A stretch of DNA of 64,000 nt from Scleroderma bovista (lineage: Eukaryota; Basidiomycota; Agaricomycetes; Boletales; Sclerodermataceae), in the NCBI GenBank assembly GCA_037178675.1, contig JAYMGJ010000314.1:147444-211443 (forward strand), read 5' to 3'. The notes beneath the pieces are model-generated. The model did not search any database and was not told the DNA's origin. It was given only the letters and a program-made list of their open reading frames with translations. Below, in pieces: positions 32,681 through 45,259 of this stretch (the stretch's first letter is position 1; each line of letters opens with the position of its first letter). A program made the translations under genes and the position numbers.

Positions 32681-33190
32681 CCAAATTCGGACTATCACAA
32701 GTGGCGGTCAGTTATGCAGTCCAACATCCTGGGGAATGCAATGTACCGGGGGGACTCGCCTGCTCAAAGGATGAGGAAGTAGAATTGGGATTACTATACG
32801 AAAAATAACAAACGCCGAAGCTATGAACGAGACGAAAGCAAGCGCAGGCGCTGGGATAAACGGGATCATCGTGATCGAGTTTGTTGGGCAATTATTGATT
32901 TGTTCTTGCTGAGCGAGCGTGAGTTGCATGTGTGCGTGATGTGTGTAAGGCCTTCTTGACAGCAAAGTCGAGCTGGAAAAAAGGGAGTAGAATTTTCCAC
33001 TAATTAACTTGATAGAGCGTCTGACAGTCTTGGAGAGCGACGAGAAACCGAGAAACCAGTGAAAGTTCGAATAAACGGCCTGTATTAGTTAGGAAGCCCA
33101 AACTCGGAATATCAAATGGGGCCGTCAGTTGCACAGTCCAACGTCCTGAGGAATGTAACGTACCGGGGGGACCCGCCTGCTCAAAGGGCT
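32680..33190. repeat. Duplicated ~105-bp segment encoding the end of a small membrane protein
   Basis: Copies at about 32672-32780 and 33086-33190, in direct orientation. Both start TTAGGAAGCCCAAA.TCGGA and continue CAGTCCAAC.TCCTG.GGAAT, then GTACCGGGGGGAC.CGCCTG and CTCAAAGG. On the minus strand both encode LSRRVPPV....PQDVGL.N and a stop, so the same C-terminal exon is present twice, about 410 bp apart. The second copy has no full gene attached. Confidence 0.75.
32708..32965 (-). CDS. Small putative membrane protein, truncated family member
   Basis: An 85-codon frame. The likely used start is the internal MIPFIPAPALAF, giving about 54 aa. It has one hydrophobic segment (ALAFVSFIASAFVIFRIVIPILL), followed by PHPLSRRVPPV. 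That junction is seen in longer two-span mushroom membrane proteins, so this is probably a 5' fragment ended by a new stop within the duplicated 105-bp segment. Function unknown. Confidence 0.35.
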   Translation of the reverse strand: MLSRRPYTHHAHMQLTLAQQEQINNCPTNSITMIPFIPAPALAFVSFIASAFVIFRIVIPILLPHPLSRRVPPVHCIPQDVGLHN

Positions 33191-33999
33191 AGAACTAAGT
33201 GCCAATGATGTGGGAATGGAATTCAAACAATGCTGATGTCAGCACACAGCCACTCACCGCAAATTTTTACTAAGGTAATATGCGGAAGGAAATCTTCATC
33301 AAGGGAGACCTCTTTCAACTGCGGTGACAAAGAATTGTAATCCTTGACTTTGACAGCCTTCAAGTCAGCCTTGTGCGGGCCAAATAAATGAAGAGCAGCA
33401 CTTACCATATTATTAGACAGTCTAACACATTGTGTGTGACAAATAAGCTATGGTAGATAACCTTGGGCTCGAAAGCTGCGAACTGAGCGTGATTTTTTGC
33501 AGCCGTCCGGAGATCTAAATTCGCCAACTCGCTATGTTGAGTTCTGAAGGGCCTGATGCTGTATGATCACTGGTCATCAGACTAAAATTTCCCAACCGGC
33601 TTCACAGCTACTCACAGATTCCAGTAAATCCAGGGAAGCGGGAATGTTTGCTAGACATGTCAATGCGTGTGGTTTGAGAGCAGGCTATTGGTCGGCTTCC
33701 AACAGGGGAGTTGGAAGCCTCGGAATTGATGTCCCAGGTAAGTGGAAGGAACTCCACTCGCTTTGTTGAGTTCAGAGTGCAACGCAGCTGTTCAATCGGT
33801 CAGACCAACCAAATACAACCAGCCTAGCCACTACATACATACTCACAAACTATAGTTCGTGTCAATGTACTGATAAAAATTGCCTGCGGTAAGTGGAGTT
33901 TGTCAATGCCGGTGAAAACCACAGAACGCAAGGACATACGTGGTGCCTCAGTGGTATATTGCTGTACTGAAAATGGTCAAGAAAGGACGGTGTTAGTTC

Positions 34000-34360
34000 A
34001 TGAGGATCTAATATACAAGTAGGATAAAGCACGTACAAAAAGATCTGAGAATAAAATGAAATAAGAAGGGGGACAGACTCCTGGGGGATCGGGGAAGCGT
34101 TTCGACACCATCGATAAGACGGATAAACCGGGGCCAGTCTGGGTCCAATTGAGAAGCCTGAAGCTGACTGTTGAGAGCCAACAGAAGGGTGAAGCGCTGA
34201 TTCCAGGATTCCTGCAGCACACGATGTCCAATGTGTTTAAGAACTTGAGTCCTGACATCGAACGAAGTGATATTACACGTTGGCTTGGAGGCAGGGTTGG
34301 CAGAAGGACAGCTGGGCCTCGCTGCTGCAACGATGTAATCTTAATCAGAGCTGGATGACG
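34000..34360 (-). other. Possible exon of an unrecognised gene
   Basis: One minus-strand frame reads like real protein: SKPTCNITSFDVRTQVLKHI then GHRVLQESWNQRFTLLLALN, SQLQASQLDPDWPRFIRLID and GVETLPRSP. The spacing of hydrophobic residues and Trp suggests a helical domain. Flanking exons could not be connected through 33200-34000, where another short frame (33408-33259, VKDYNSLSPQLKEVSLDEDF) may be a separate exon. It could be a gene remnant. Nothing else is supported between 33200 and 34600. Confidence 0.3.
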
Positions 34361-34618
34361 GAGAATCCTGCGGCTTCAGCATGGCAACAGTAACGCGAAA
34401 CAATCACATTTTTTGACAACACCAAACATCAAAAGTAACTAATGAGCTAAGAGCAACGAAAGAAATCTAATTTGGATTCAGAAGAACCTAAACTAGAGGG
34501 TGAAAAGAAGGGCAAGTTGATGAAGATGAAAAGGATCGTGAATTCGTAATGCAGACGGCATTAAATGAGAACGTGGATGCAACGAGATTGCAGGGTGGTG
34601 TGCGGCGTGAGGTACATA

Positions 34619-36404
34619 TTACTTCGAAGCCCTTGTGTTCCTGCGGGTCCCCTCAACAGCAGGCTCAGTTCCATCTCCAGCATCAGCCACAGCGGCAGCA
34701 GCTTGTTTCCCCCGCTTCTTGGACCTTGGTTTGGGCTTTGGTTGTGGAGCAGGGGGGTTGGGGACGGCTGGAGGGTCCTGTTGCTCATCAGTAGGATGGT
34801 TAGCAGGCATGGGGGGAGCAGAAATGTGAGTAGGCGCCTCAGGTATGTTGTCGTGCATTCCAAGACCTTGCATTGCAGCTGAAATAGAGCGTGGCGGGGC
34901 AGTAGCAGAGGGAGTAATGCCAGGGGTCGAGGCATGAGGTTCGCCCCCTTGAATATCGACTGGGCGACCCTCTCGCATAGCAAGCTCAAACTCTGTCTCC
35001 CAGTCATTGACTGGAGCGTTGGAGGTCAGTGAAGTTGCTGGGGTTGAGGAGCTGTCAGGGAAAAGTGCACTGTTGAAGAAGTCGAGGACATCACGAGCCC
35101 AGGCGTCACCAGAGAGGAGGCGCTCACGATAGAAGTGGTGGTAAGCAAGATAAGAGATGCCAGATTTGTCCCCAGCTTTTGCCAGGAGCTCAGTATCACC
35201 AGAGAGGACAAATATAGCCTAACAATAATTTAATCGAGAACTTGATGGGTTATTAACAAAGTACGAAAGGCGGGGAACTTACGACCACAGCTGCAGCAGC
35301 AACCATACCGGGTGTAGTGTTGCGTAGCTCCCACAACTTGCCCTTCATCTTTGGGCCGGGCGCATAGCTCTTAGAAAGAAAAGACTTCCCGAAAAGAGCA
35401 ACACCCAACACCTAAACATGCAATTGTTATTAGTGGAGAGTAATGCTATTAAGAGTCGAGGTTAAACTCACATTCGCGAGAACAGCAGTCTTGAGGAAAG
35501 CTGATAAGTCCCCATTCTTGTCACTCGGAAACAAAAATGGGGCAAACTTTGTGTATGCGCCATGTGGATTCACAAGTAGATCCCGACACCCAGTTTGTTT
35601 CTCCCGAGCATAGCCTCTAACAAACCAATCCGCTTGGAGACCAAAAATAGCTGCAGCACACCCCTTGATGTCTGAGACCATTTCAGAGCGCACACAGTTG
35701 ACGCCCTTGTTGAACTATAACAGGTGTCATGTCGGGCAGCAATAAATGGGTGATTGGAATGTAACATACATCTCCTCCAAAGGTTTCGTAGGCCATAAGT
35801 TTCCAATCTGATTGTGGTATGAACTCGAAAAGCTCGGTTCTGACACCATCCTCGATGGAAAGAGCTGAGATCCAACGTTCCTTGCTATATAGGTTGATCT
35901 TGGGGTTACTACGAAGCGGAAAGATTTCGGAGTTGATCCAGAGACAATGCGTCATGGAGTACTTCCGGCCATAGGCTCGAACAGCGTCAGCTTTGACCGC
36001 GCGGGCGAGAGCAGCATCTGTAAGATTGGCTCGTCCTCTACGTCCTTTAGATTGAGCGGCAGCTGCCTCGAGCAGTGTATTCCGCTTCTTGAGCTCCCGT
36101 TGTTTACTACGCATTTCGGTCAATAAGGTCTGCATCGACTCCAGAGCCTAAGTTGGAGTCAACATGTTAGATAAGAATGGAAATCAGTCTTAGACCGCAC
36201 CTGGCGCAGCTGCTCATTGGTAACATTTACTGAGGGCGGAAGGATCGCATTACGGATGCGGGCAAGCTCCTCTGAAAGGTTGTCGGATTCATCAGAGCTT
36301 GAGTTTCCTTCGTCCAATGATTGGCTTGGAGAACTGGTAGCACCGCGAATAGCTGCACCAAAATCCTCGACATCTTGTGCTCGTCGAGCAGCTGCAGCTG
36401 GCAT
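34619..36404 (-). CDS. Orphan protein next to the Plavaka transposase, 517 aa (DUF6698-like)
   Basis: Five exons (minus): 36404-36201, 36147-35770, 35714-35472, 35411-35283 and 35218-34619. The GT-AG introns are 53-64 nt and the total of 1554 nt is in frame. The N-terminus is acidic and disordered, then a coiled coil (SMQTLLTEMRSKQRELKKRN). Next comes a folded core: YGRKYSMTHCLWINSEIFPL ... WKLMAYETFGG ... SEMVSDIKGCAAAIFGLQAD ... KFAPFLFPSDKNG ... PGPKMKGKLWELRNTTPGMV ... SGDTELL. The C-terminus is Pro-rich and ends in a basic stretch with KPRSKKRGKQ. The core resembles the mushroom DUF6698 family, an assignment made from memory that needs a profile search. It lies 504 bp downstream of the transposase stop on the same strand, so it may be cargo of that element. 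Function unknown. Confidence 0.7.
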
Positions 36405-36907
36405 AACGATAGATGTAAGAGAGACGGGCGCAACAAGAAGGAATTAATTCGAGGTCGTGTCACTTGGACTGGCCTGGGATTGCAGTAAGGTAAGCGACCT
36501 TATTTATACAAACAGGCGATACTCACCGCCATACCATAAGCGTTACAATACGTATTCTAACCGCCGTTGGTTGTCAAACATCATGTTGGAATCAAGAAGG
36601 CATGTTGATGCCTTGCGCTGCGGCTGCGGACGTAAACTGTTGAGCTTTCTATTGACGTGAAGCACACAATGACATACCTATTAGCAAGCGCAAATAATAT
36701 ATTATGTCGCGATCGGGGAACGTGTTGGTGTGACTGCAGCTTCCTGTGTAAGTCATCAGTCTTTGTGTTACTGAGGAACACACATTATTAGCTGGTGGTT
36801 TTGTTATTACATCGGCGTAATGTAACCTGAGTGAAGATTGTCAGCTGAGAGCGCCCATTCGTGTCCAATTAAGTTAGTAGATAAAGAGATAAAGCGATTA
36901 TAAGAAA

Positions 36908-39900
36908 TCAATACTCCAGGGTCTTAGCCCGAAGGAACATGTCCCCGTCGACATAATCGACTAGGAAGTGGTTGTTATTACGTGAAAAGTCAGGAACTAC
37001 CAGCGCTCCACGAATGATGGACTGAAGCGAAATGAATTCGGAAAGAGCTGGAGGCCGTTGGCGAAGGCGTATTAAGTTAAGGTCCTTGTCCACCATGCGT
37101 TTCGGCCCTGTTGGAGCGTCCAATGCCTGGACAAGGGCGAGGTCGAGGCGGGTATTTCCAACGAAGAATTTAAACATGAATAAAAGGCGGACAAATATGT
37201 CCTTTGGTGCTTCATTCTCACGGGCCGTGTGGACAAGGGCACAGTCCTGGCGTTCATGACCATGGAACTTGGGGTTACATCGGAGATGGTCGGTAGCCAG
37301 TTTCCAGTCGACGGCAGACTTGTAATTAACCTTGACATAGCGGTACTCTTGTAACTATTATTTAGATTAGTATTAGAACTTGAATTCTATGAACCTTCTA
37401 TGAAGATACTGACTGACCTTTTCATGACCTGCAGGACGCAGGAAAGTCTGATTATCGGGAAAGCGGATGCCATGAGTATAGCAAAATTCATTGATGAACT
37501 TGATGAACTTCTTGCGGAACCCGGTAAAAGAACGGTCTGATGCATATACCTCTTCCACTTCGTCAAACGTAATTGGGGTCTGCGGGGAACCCAAATGAAG
37601 GTGGCCGTCGAAAGGATTGTCCTCGACACCCACTCCTCCTTCCTTGATGTTTGCTTGTGTGAGGATGGCGCTCTGGCTCTGTTCAGTCAAAAATGCGATT
37701 CGACTGCAGATCATCTGCGATACCAAGGACTTGTGATCGAGCTTAAGAATCTGGAAATCACGCTCTTATAGCCAAAAGCAACTGCCTGAATGTAGATATG
37801 GATTACCTGATTGGCGATATCCTTCTTGTTTGTTTGGAGTTGGTAGTAGTGCTTGATGGGGCGATGCTCCGATTCATTGGGTCGAGTGGAGAAATTCCGA
37901 GCGGCCCCTTTTTCGCGGATATCTTGGAATGCATGCTTTGCCAAATGAGCTTTAGGAAAGTTCCAGTTCTTGAATCCTGTAAGACCAATGTACTCCTGTA
38001 ACAGTTGTTAGTGGACAATGTAATCAAAGTTCCGAACATAGTACATCTAGACACTCCTGAAAGAGAGAGAGCACTTTTTCTCCAGCTTCAAGTGTGCTCT
38101 CCGTGTGCACATCAAGGCTGATGTACAGGTGGTATTGTAAATAACAAGCTATGCACTGTAAAAGCGCATAGCCTGCTGGATCCGCTACTTTCGTGACAAC
38201 ATTTTGCGTTGTAAAGAGAATTTGCTGGAATCAAAACATCAAACTACGTAGTAGTAAGTTTGCAATGGTAATTTGTGTTGAACTCACCTTGGAGATGTCC
38301 AAGAATTTATTTCCATCACTGAACGTGACGTTTGAGACGGTGGAAAAGTGGTTGAAGTTACGCCAGTGGGGGAATGCAGCATGTCTGGGGCGGCGATACG
38401 ACGGGTTTGATTAATTGGCATACTATTAAGTGTGATACCATGAAATGAAACGTACTGTTTGTCAACCGTACTCCTTGCTTCACGACCGAGACCGTCAAGG
38501 TGTTCGACAAGTGTGGGGAGCATATGATCACCCCATAAACCAAGGTCGTCTACATGTAGATTGTCAAAAGAGAGGGCGTCCTGGGGATCGGAGTTATTGA
38601 CGGTCCAAAATGTGTTCTGAATCCAAGTCAGTGAGATAAATTAAATCAGTCATTGGCACTAGCGCCGACGAATGAAAAAATGAAGTCATTTACCTCGATT
38701 GGCCGCAAACTTTGTTCTTTCAGTACTGTTTCTCCCGCAGCACGGTTTCGTCGGTACAGCTCGAGGAAAGCCTTCGCATCTTCAACCGTCCGTCGCGGGT
38801 AATCCGTTGCATGATCTGTGAGGTGGTCAGCTGGAACAAGGCAAATTGGACAGGGACAATTTGATCTAAGGCCCCTTATCAGAGCCATCATGCATCTGTC
38901 AATATATAATGAGAACAAACATTAGTCACTGAGTACGAAGGGAAGGTTGGCGTACTGTTCCTCATAATCACCTGAAAGAATGAGAATTAATGGATATAAC
39001 CATCTCATAATACCATCAAAACACTTGTGTGCAAAGCCGGTCTTCGAAAGCATCGCAATAGATTCGAGAATCTTTATGAATGACGAGTGCCAAACAACGC
39101 GCTTCAGGTTGACGAACGTCAACTTTCCGTCCTCTTCCGAGTCTTCGGGCACCTGTAATCAAGACTAGTCTGTGAACGCGTAAATTAGAATAAGAAAAGG
39201 CGCATACAATAGGTAACCACCCAACTAAACATCCACCGCCAATGCTCTTCCCATTCCTGATGTCGACGGGTAGATTAGCGATGCGTGCGATGACAGGGTA
39301 GGCTTTCACAGAACTGGCGGTCGATATGCGTGTTTTGTCGGCATATAAAATAAAAGCCAAGGGTGCCCCATGAGCGCCGCCATTGAATTTGGGAAGCGAA
39401 GACTGATGGTATTGAGATATCGAGACACAACAATTTATGAGACTATGACAACAACAAAAGCTAATGTGCATACTTGAATCCTCCACCAACGATCAGCAGT
39501 CCACGGCTCGTCAATGAAACGCTCGTATCTTGTGCCATTATGTTTGTACAAGCGCTGTGCATCCCAGATGAAGTGGGGTGCGAGAAGAGGGTCTTGTAAC
39601 ATGTCCAATGCCCAATCCCAGAGCGGCCGAGTATACATATCAAATTCGAGATCGCGCTTCTTGTAGTGTATGGGGATCGTATGGTGTTCAAACTATGTAT
39701 ATATGTACCTGATCCATTAGTTTACAAATGGCACAGATGCAACTGGAACGTACTGGAGTAAGTAGAGAAGCTGCATTTGTCCAGGCGGCACAAACATCGG
39801 TGTACGTCTTGAATGAGAACTTGGCATTAGACGAAGAGACCTTCCAGATAATCTTGAGGAGGGTCTCCGTTTGTTCCTTGCTGAGCGCAGCCTGGTGCGC

Positions 39901-40708
39901 AACTTCCGCAAATTCAAAGTCAGTTTCAGATAGGAATGGATGCCACGGCTCTTCATCACGAAGCTGTGGGGTAGAAGCGGTGCGAGTGAAGGCTGAAAAG
40001 CGGTCGGTGACAGCTGGCTGGCCGGTGCTAGGGTGAAACTCAGTCTTGAACGTATCAGGAGTATTAGATGCCTCATCGGGAATCGCAGAATGTCCAGTAA
40101 CTTGCGGGATGCTTGCCATGGACATATCAGAGCCAGAGCCTGAGTGCTAATAATCAGCTAGGCAAATTACGAAGTTAAAAAAAATTACATACGTTGCCTT
40201 AGTTCCCCTCCGATGCCCATTGCATCACCTGCGCCAGCGCCATCAATTAGAACATCATCAGTGAAAAATTTGGTGAAGGCGCCGGCTGTTGTAGAACCGC
40301 TGGCATCAGCACTAGGATCGAGGGCTGCATATGGACGTGGATCATCGATGTTGTGACCAGATATGCTAGCACGCTCGAGCTCTAGCAGCTTGCGTTGGCG
40401 CCGTTTCTCCTTCTTGGATTCTATGAATACAGTCAATATAGCGTTAGTATTATGATGATGATGAGAGTGATCAGCAAAAATGACTAACCTTTGTGCTGAG
40501 CCTCAATCATTGCCTCAGCAGCTGCATCCGCGTACTCATCGTCACGCTGTTGCTTCCGTTTCTTCCGAGAGCAGCTTGCTATGTGCGAGTTTATACCATG
40601 AGCAGAGCGATATTGACCGCAAAGCTCGCACTGGACCTCTAATACGGATGCGGCGGCGGCTGTTGAAACGTATGGTCGGCTAGTTTTCTTCGATTTGTGT
40701 GGCGCCAT
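36908..40708 (-). CDS. Plavaka-class transposase, apparently intact
   Basis: About 14 exons with short GT-AG introns. Every junction I checked keeps frame, for example YEEQ|CMMALIRG and EAQHK|ESKKEK. The protein starts with a C2H2-type finger (VQCELCGQYRSAHGINSHIASC) and a Lys/Arg/Gln-rich helix, then a disordered stretch. Plavaka hallmarks follow: YTRPLWDWALDMLQDP, FIWDAQRLYK, FIDEPWTADRWWRIQ, LAFILYADKTRIS, VIARIANLPVDIRNG, GGGCLVGWLPI, YEEQCMMALIRG..SNCPCPICLVPADHL, and a C-terminal GALVVPDF ... DGDMFLRAKTLEY end. The acidic residues in YADKT and SGDYEEQ are candidate catalytic ligands. Plavaka elements are CACTA-like DNA transposons expanded in Agaricomycetes. I did not identify terminal repeats. 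No frameshift was found in the checked exons, so the gene could be active. Confidence 0.88.
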
Positions 40709-40709
40709 A

Positions 40710-41700
40710 GAGTGTTAATGAACAGTAATTTAGACAATGAACGGATACAAAGTATGGACAGATGGATGGGAGTGGTGAGCATTGCGTTGAAACATTAGTT
40801 GTCAATTGATATCGATGGAGTACAAACAAGTGTAACACTACGAATTAATATTATTATTTAAATGATAATGATAACTAATACAATTACAGCTATAGCCTTG
40901 AAAGGGGTTAGAAGCACCTTGGATGGGTGAAGTAACGTTCCAGGGAAAGTGGTCGCCATAGAACTAAATTACTTTTATTGGCATCACACCCCCTCCCTTC
41001 TGCTTAATTTGGAAGGTGCAGGGAATTGAGTTACAAGGGGTGGGAAGGAAGTCTCAATTTAGCTGTCTTGGAAGGGGGGTTTAGAAATTTCCGACATCAA
41101 GATCATGAATGAGGGGAAGGAAGTGGCATGAGATGGCTAATGGTAGTAATGGACAGATGGCATAATGTGCTGGAGAGGGTCATCAGCGAGTTTGTCCAAG
41201 CAAGGTGAAACTCATCATACCTATGTCATCAAGGCCACTAATTAAAGTTTCAAAGGTGTATATACCTGGTCTGTAGACCTAGGCATTGATGTGGAAGAAT
41301 CAGATGCAAACCTAGAAACATCAATCAACCTCAAAAGAAAGAAAATGCTTGCCTGGAATGCATAAATGGGCAGCGATGTGGAACAGTTGAAAGGACATTG
41401 TACTGTAGAAAAGCATTGTTGTCAAGCATGAGCAGGGGGAGTATTGATGATAATGAACATGACTGCAATGCGACCATTGTGATCAACAAAGAGATTTCTA
41501 TACTGCTACAAGCAAAAAAAAAGTGCTAGGATGTGGCGGTTGACAATGGGTGATGGTGATAGTGGGAGTGGTTGTCTTTTGTTTAAGGTTGGGTGGAAGG
41601 CATAGAATAGAAAGAAAAATGTGTATTAAATTGGATTTGCGCAGGAGATATAAGGTGTGAAATAAAATTTCTGAGACATGCATCCGCCTTCACACACTGA
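40710..41700. other. No gene seen; 5' flank of the Plavaka gene
   Basis: A/T-rich non-coding sequence. The 5' end of the transposon should lie here, but I could not find a matching inverted repeat near 34.4-36.8 kb by eye. Confidence 0.4.
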
Positions 41701-41705
41701 TACCC

Positions 41706-42580
41706 ATGAATCATCTACCCACTGAACTTGAGAATCAAATATTTCTCCTCATGTCCCATGACATCCAGGCCATTCCACAGATTATGCAGGTTGATAGGCG
41801 TGCCCATGAGTTGTGGGTGTTCCTCATTCAGCTCCTTGCCACTGTCTAATAACAGGTCCATTCTCTGCCAGGATGCAACTGGTGTTATACCAAAGCATCG
41901 CACTGAAAAGCGATCAAAAAGCCAAGCGCCTTGTTGCCTGCCTGCATGCACGCCCATCCCCTCACAAATTCGCCCACACATCCATCAAAACCCTTTTCTT
42001 TGGAGACAGCATGATGTACGATACAGCAGCCGCTGTCCTGGACTTATGTCGCGGAATAAACTCGCTATTTATTTGGACGGACTTTGACGTAATTGATACT
42101 ATGGTGCATGCTCCATATGGCATCGAGGAGATAATCGACACTCTCGCACTCAGATGCCTATCAAGGGTACCCACTTGGAGAGTTAACTGGAACGATACAT
42201 CTATCATGACAAAGGTGACCCACCTGGAGCTCAGATATGATGTCTTTTTGTGGGGTGGTACAGATGGGATTGACATGCTCACTCAATTAACGCACCTGTG
42301 CTTTTCCATCGTTGATCCGGACCATCTCACTGGGGTAGATGATGAGCATGGTCAATTTGGCGTGTTAGGAAACACAAGACTCCAGAAGATCATGAATGGT
42401 TGTACTAAACTAGAGGCGATCCTGATACATTCGGAAAAAGACCCAAGATCAAGCCTAGACCTTGTTCCCATTTCGGATCATCGGATCATGTGGCTTCCGC
42501 CACCTCACAAGCGACACCAAGGCTGCTGGAATTGTGGAAAAAGTGTCATAAATTGGAGACTTAAAAATAATGGTATGTAA
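41706..42580 (+). CDS. F-box-like hypothetical protein, 270 aa
   Basis: Exons 41706-41809 and 41872-42580, separated by a GTTGTG...GCCAG intron (62 nt) that splits the Glu codon of RRAHE|MQLVLYQS. The N-terminus LPTELENQIFLLMSHD..AIPQIMQVDRRAHE follows the F-box-like pattern used by mushroom proteins. It is followed by LYQSI, TSIKTLFFGD, VLDLCRGINSLFIWTDF and VTHLELRYDV, a weak repeat-like C-terminal region typical of these fast-evolving families. Such proteins are presumed SCF ubiquitin-ligase adaptors. The C-terminus may continue into another exon, since GTATGTAA follows the last sense codons. The F-box call is inferred; the gene model is reasonable. Confidence 0.55.
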
Positions 42581-42599
42581 TTATTACCAGGTCTGACAC

Positions 42600-44555
42600 A
42601 CTGCTAACCCTCACTGTGAAGCTGGCACATTCAACTATCCCACATGGCACGGTGTATAATATGAGAAGGAATGTTTAAGTAAGCCCCAGGAGACAAGTGA
42701 GGGGGAAATGGTACTATAGTTACATAAATCTGAAACTGTGCGCTTTGTCTGTGGTTCTTTCTATGTGGTAAATTTCTATATCTACCGCTATCACTTAGGT
42801 CTGTTTTTCCAACCACCAACTTCGGATCCACTTTCTGATGTTCCAGAATTATGAAAACTTTGTTCCGATGTTCCGAAGTTCAGGCACCTGGTTTTGACTT
42901 TCAGAAAAAAAATTAGCAGGGCCCCCATGCATTCTAGAAATGACGGAGGAAATTACAGAAAGAAGTTCTCATTCTCCACCTCAGGCACCATTTTTTGGTA
43001 GAAATAGCGGTCTGTTAGATAGGTTTTATTTTTACCGTGAAGAACTGGTCCCAGCAACCATCCGCACACCGGCAACTTCTGAGTTAGTTCTAAGAATAGT
43101 GTTGCATGTTCCACATCCTTCTCGATACCTCTGGGCACCATTTCCACCATCTTTTGATGGTCTATGCACCCTCTGGAGAGCATCTATCTAGCAAAGATAA
43201 TGTATTAAAATACTACACAATATTTACTAGTATGTTGTTTTGTCCCTGATTGGGATCCTCAGCATTGTTGTCAGTGTGCTGCACAGCAGCTCAATCATGA
43301 TGTACATCAGCGGGCTGCAGGCTGCGCCTTGTGTGGTCGCCGTCATTTGTTGTCGGTGTGGCCTTCATAGACCTGGTAATGGCTGGTAGTTGGTGGTCAA
43401 ATGGGTGTGTGATGTCATGGTCATTGTAGTCATAGTGAAGTGCTTGGTGGTTTGCGTGACCGCGCGTGTTCTCGTCATCTGATGTGCTAGGGGTGCAGGA
43501 CGGCCTTTCTCAACCAATCCGGTCCCCCAGCCAACATGTGTCATCCAAGTGACCACGCAAGGGCACAAGTAGCGGCGAAGGGGAGACAGGTTCTGGTCAA
43601 CCTAGCAAAGGACCACCTGGTATAAAAACAAATATGCACACGAAAGGAACTGATTACAGTCTTCCTCACTGCGCTGATCAGCATTGTAAACAACACCGCA
43701 CCCAATTTCAACCTGAAATATCTCACCGTCATTCGCAACGGAGGCATCCTACTGGAACTATCCAGCAAGGAAGCGGCGCAATGGCTGAGAATCAGAACGA
43801 ACTGTGAGAAACTTGCCACAGCTTCAGGTGGTGACTTATCGATCAGGAGCAGGTCATACAATATTGTCGTTCCATTTGTACCAACCAGAAGTCTTAAGGG
43901 CGATAGAGGATGACACATCTCAGGCAGCTCTTATCTGGATCAATAGACATCTCACAGACTAATTTTCATTGTAGGCGGTAATGCGTCTCTCAGACCCAAC
44001 CTCTTCAGATGTCCTAATTTGGCCCTCCTTTCCACCTCTTGGGCGCTTAACTTCAGCCTCAGTACCTCTGATCACTTGGATGAATTCAGCCCCCCTTATT
44101 TCCTCTTTGTCACTTTATATCAGCTAGTGTTGCTGTGGCTCCAGCTTGGAGCCGACCCAAAGTCAAAGTTGAGACTCAGTTAACTGAGAATCCTGTTTTC
44201 ACGCCAAGCATAAGATCTGCAGCTTGGCTTGGCTCGGTTAGCTGCGGCTTCATGGCTCGAAGTCAACTAGTCATGAAAAAAATGCAATTTTTCAGTACAT
44301 GTACAGTCTACAGCCGTCTAAAATATTATATGCTATGTACTATGTAGTAGTATACCCATTAGCCAGATTCTAGGATGTACATCGACGTATCATGAGGTCC
44401 CTGTATATCATCTGTACGGTGGTGGAAGTTGTGTCGTTGTCATTGTCGTTTTCGTTGTCCTGGTAGCGGTGGTGGTGGTAGATATGAGTCATCGTTGTCG
44501 TTGTTGTCCTGGTGGTAATGGGGTAATCACTGACAACATCATCGTGTTGGGGTGG
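42600..44555. other. No gene seen
   Basis: Short frames only (42940-43191 +, 43918-43541 -, 44135-44347 +), none with splice partners or family signal. A ~60-bp stretch at 43916-43980 resembles the cyclase 5' flank near 24911. 44400-44520 is GTTGTCGTT/GGTGGTGG low-complexity. Confidence 0.45.
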
Positions 44556-44559
44556 AGGG

Positions 44560-45255
44560 ATCCTTGAGAGGATGAGAGCCACAAATGTGACAGAGGGGTG
44601 CAGCTTGGTGCGATGGAGAGCGTAGGCGATGATCTCGGGGCAGGCGAAGAGGTAGGTGACAAACTTGGCATGCAGTCATGATGAAGGGCGTAGGCTTTGA
44701 CAGTGGAGCCGGACGACATTGGGGGGAGCTCAAGGGAGCTGAACGATTCGTAGAACTTGGAATGTTCTAAACAGTGAATGAGAGACAAGTTTGACGAAGG
44801 GAAAGACGCGCGTTAGAGCATCTAACTTCATCCCATGAAGCTTTGGAAGCTGCAAAGATAGAGAAGTTGTGGTGAGTGTGTCACACAGGGCATATATGAA
44901 GGAGGTGAGGCAAAGAGGTGGGTGATGAACTTGGCATGCAGTCGCAATGGAGAGCGTAGGCTCTGACGGTGGAGCCAGACGATGTGGGGGGAGATTGGGG
45001 CAGGCGAAGAAGTGGGTGGCGAACTTGACATGCAGTTGTGATGGGAGGCATAGACGATGAAATACGGAAGTTTGACTGTGGCCGTGGAACTGGACGATGT
45101 CGGGGAGCTTGGGGCGGGCAAAAGGTGGGTGACGAACTTGACACAGTCGTGTTGGAGGGCATAGGCGATGAAATACAAAAGTTTGACGGTAAAGCTGGAT
45201 GACGTTGGGCGCAGGGACGTGAAGGGGTGGGTGACAAACTTGGCACACAGTCACA
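44560..45255. repeat. Degenerate tandem repeat with an AACTTGGCATGCAGT motif
   Basis: Five units share GGGGCAGGCGAAGA.GTGGGT, GACGAACTTGGCATGCAGT, GATGGAGGGCATAGGCGATG and AAATACGGAAGTTTGACGGT, then GGAGCTGGACGACGT. They lie near 44640, 44906, 45001, 45117 and 45222. Spacing is uneven (~95-265 bp), so several units are partial. Overlapping minus-strand frames are by-products of the repetition. Confidence 0.7.
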
Positions 45256-45259
45256 ATAT

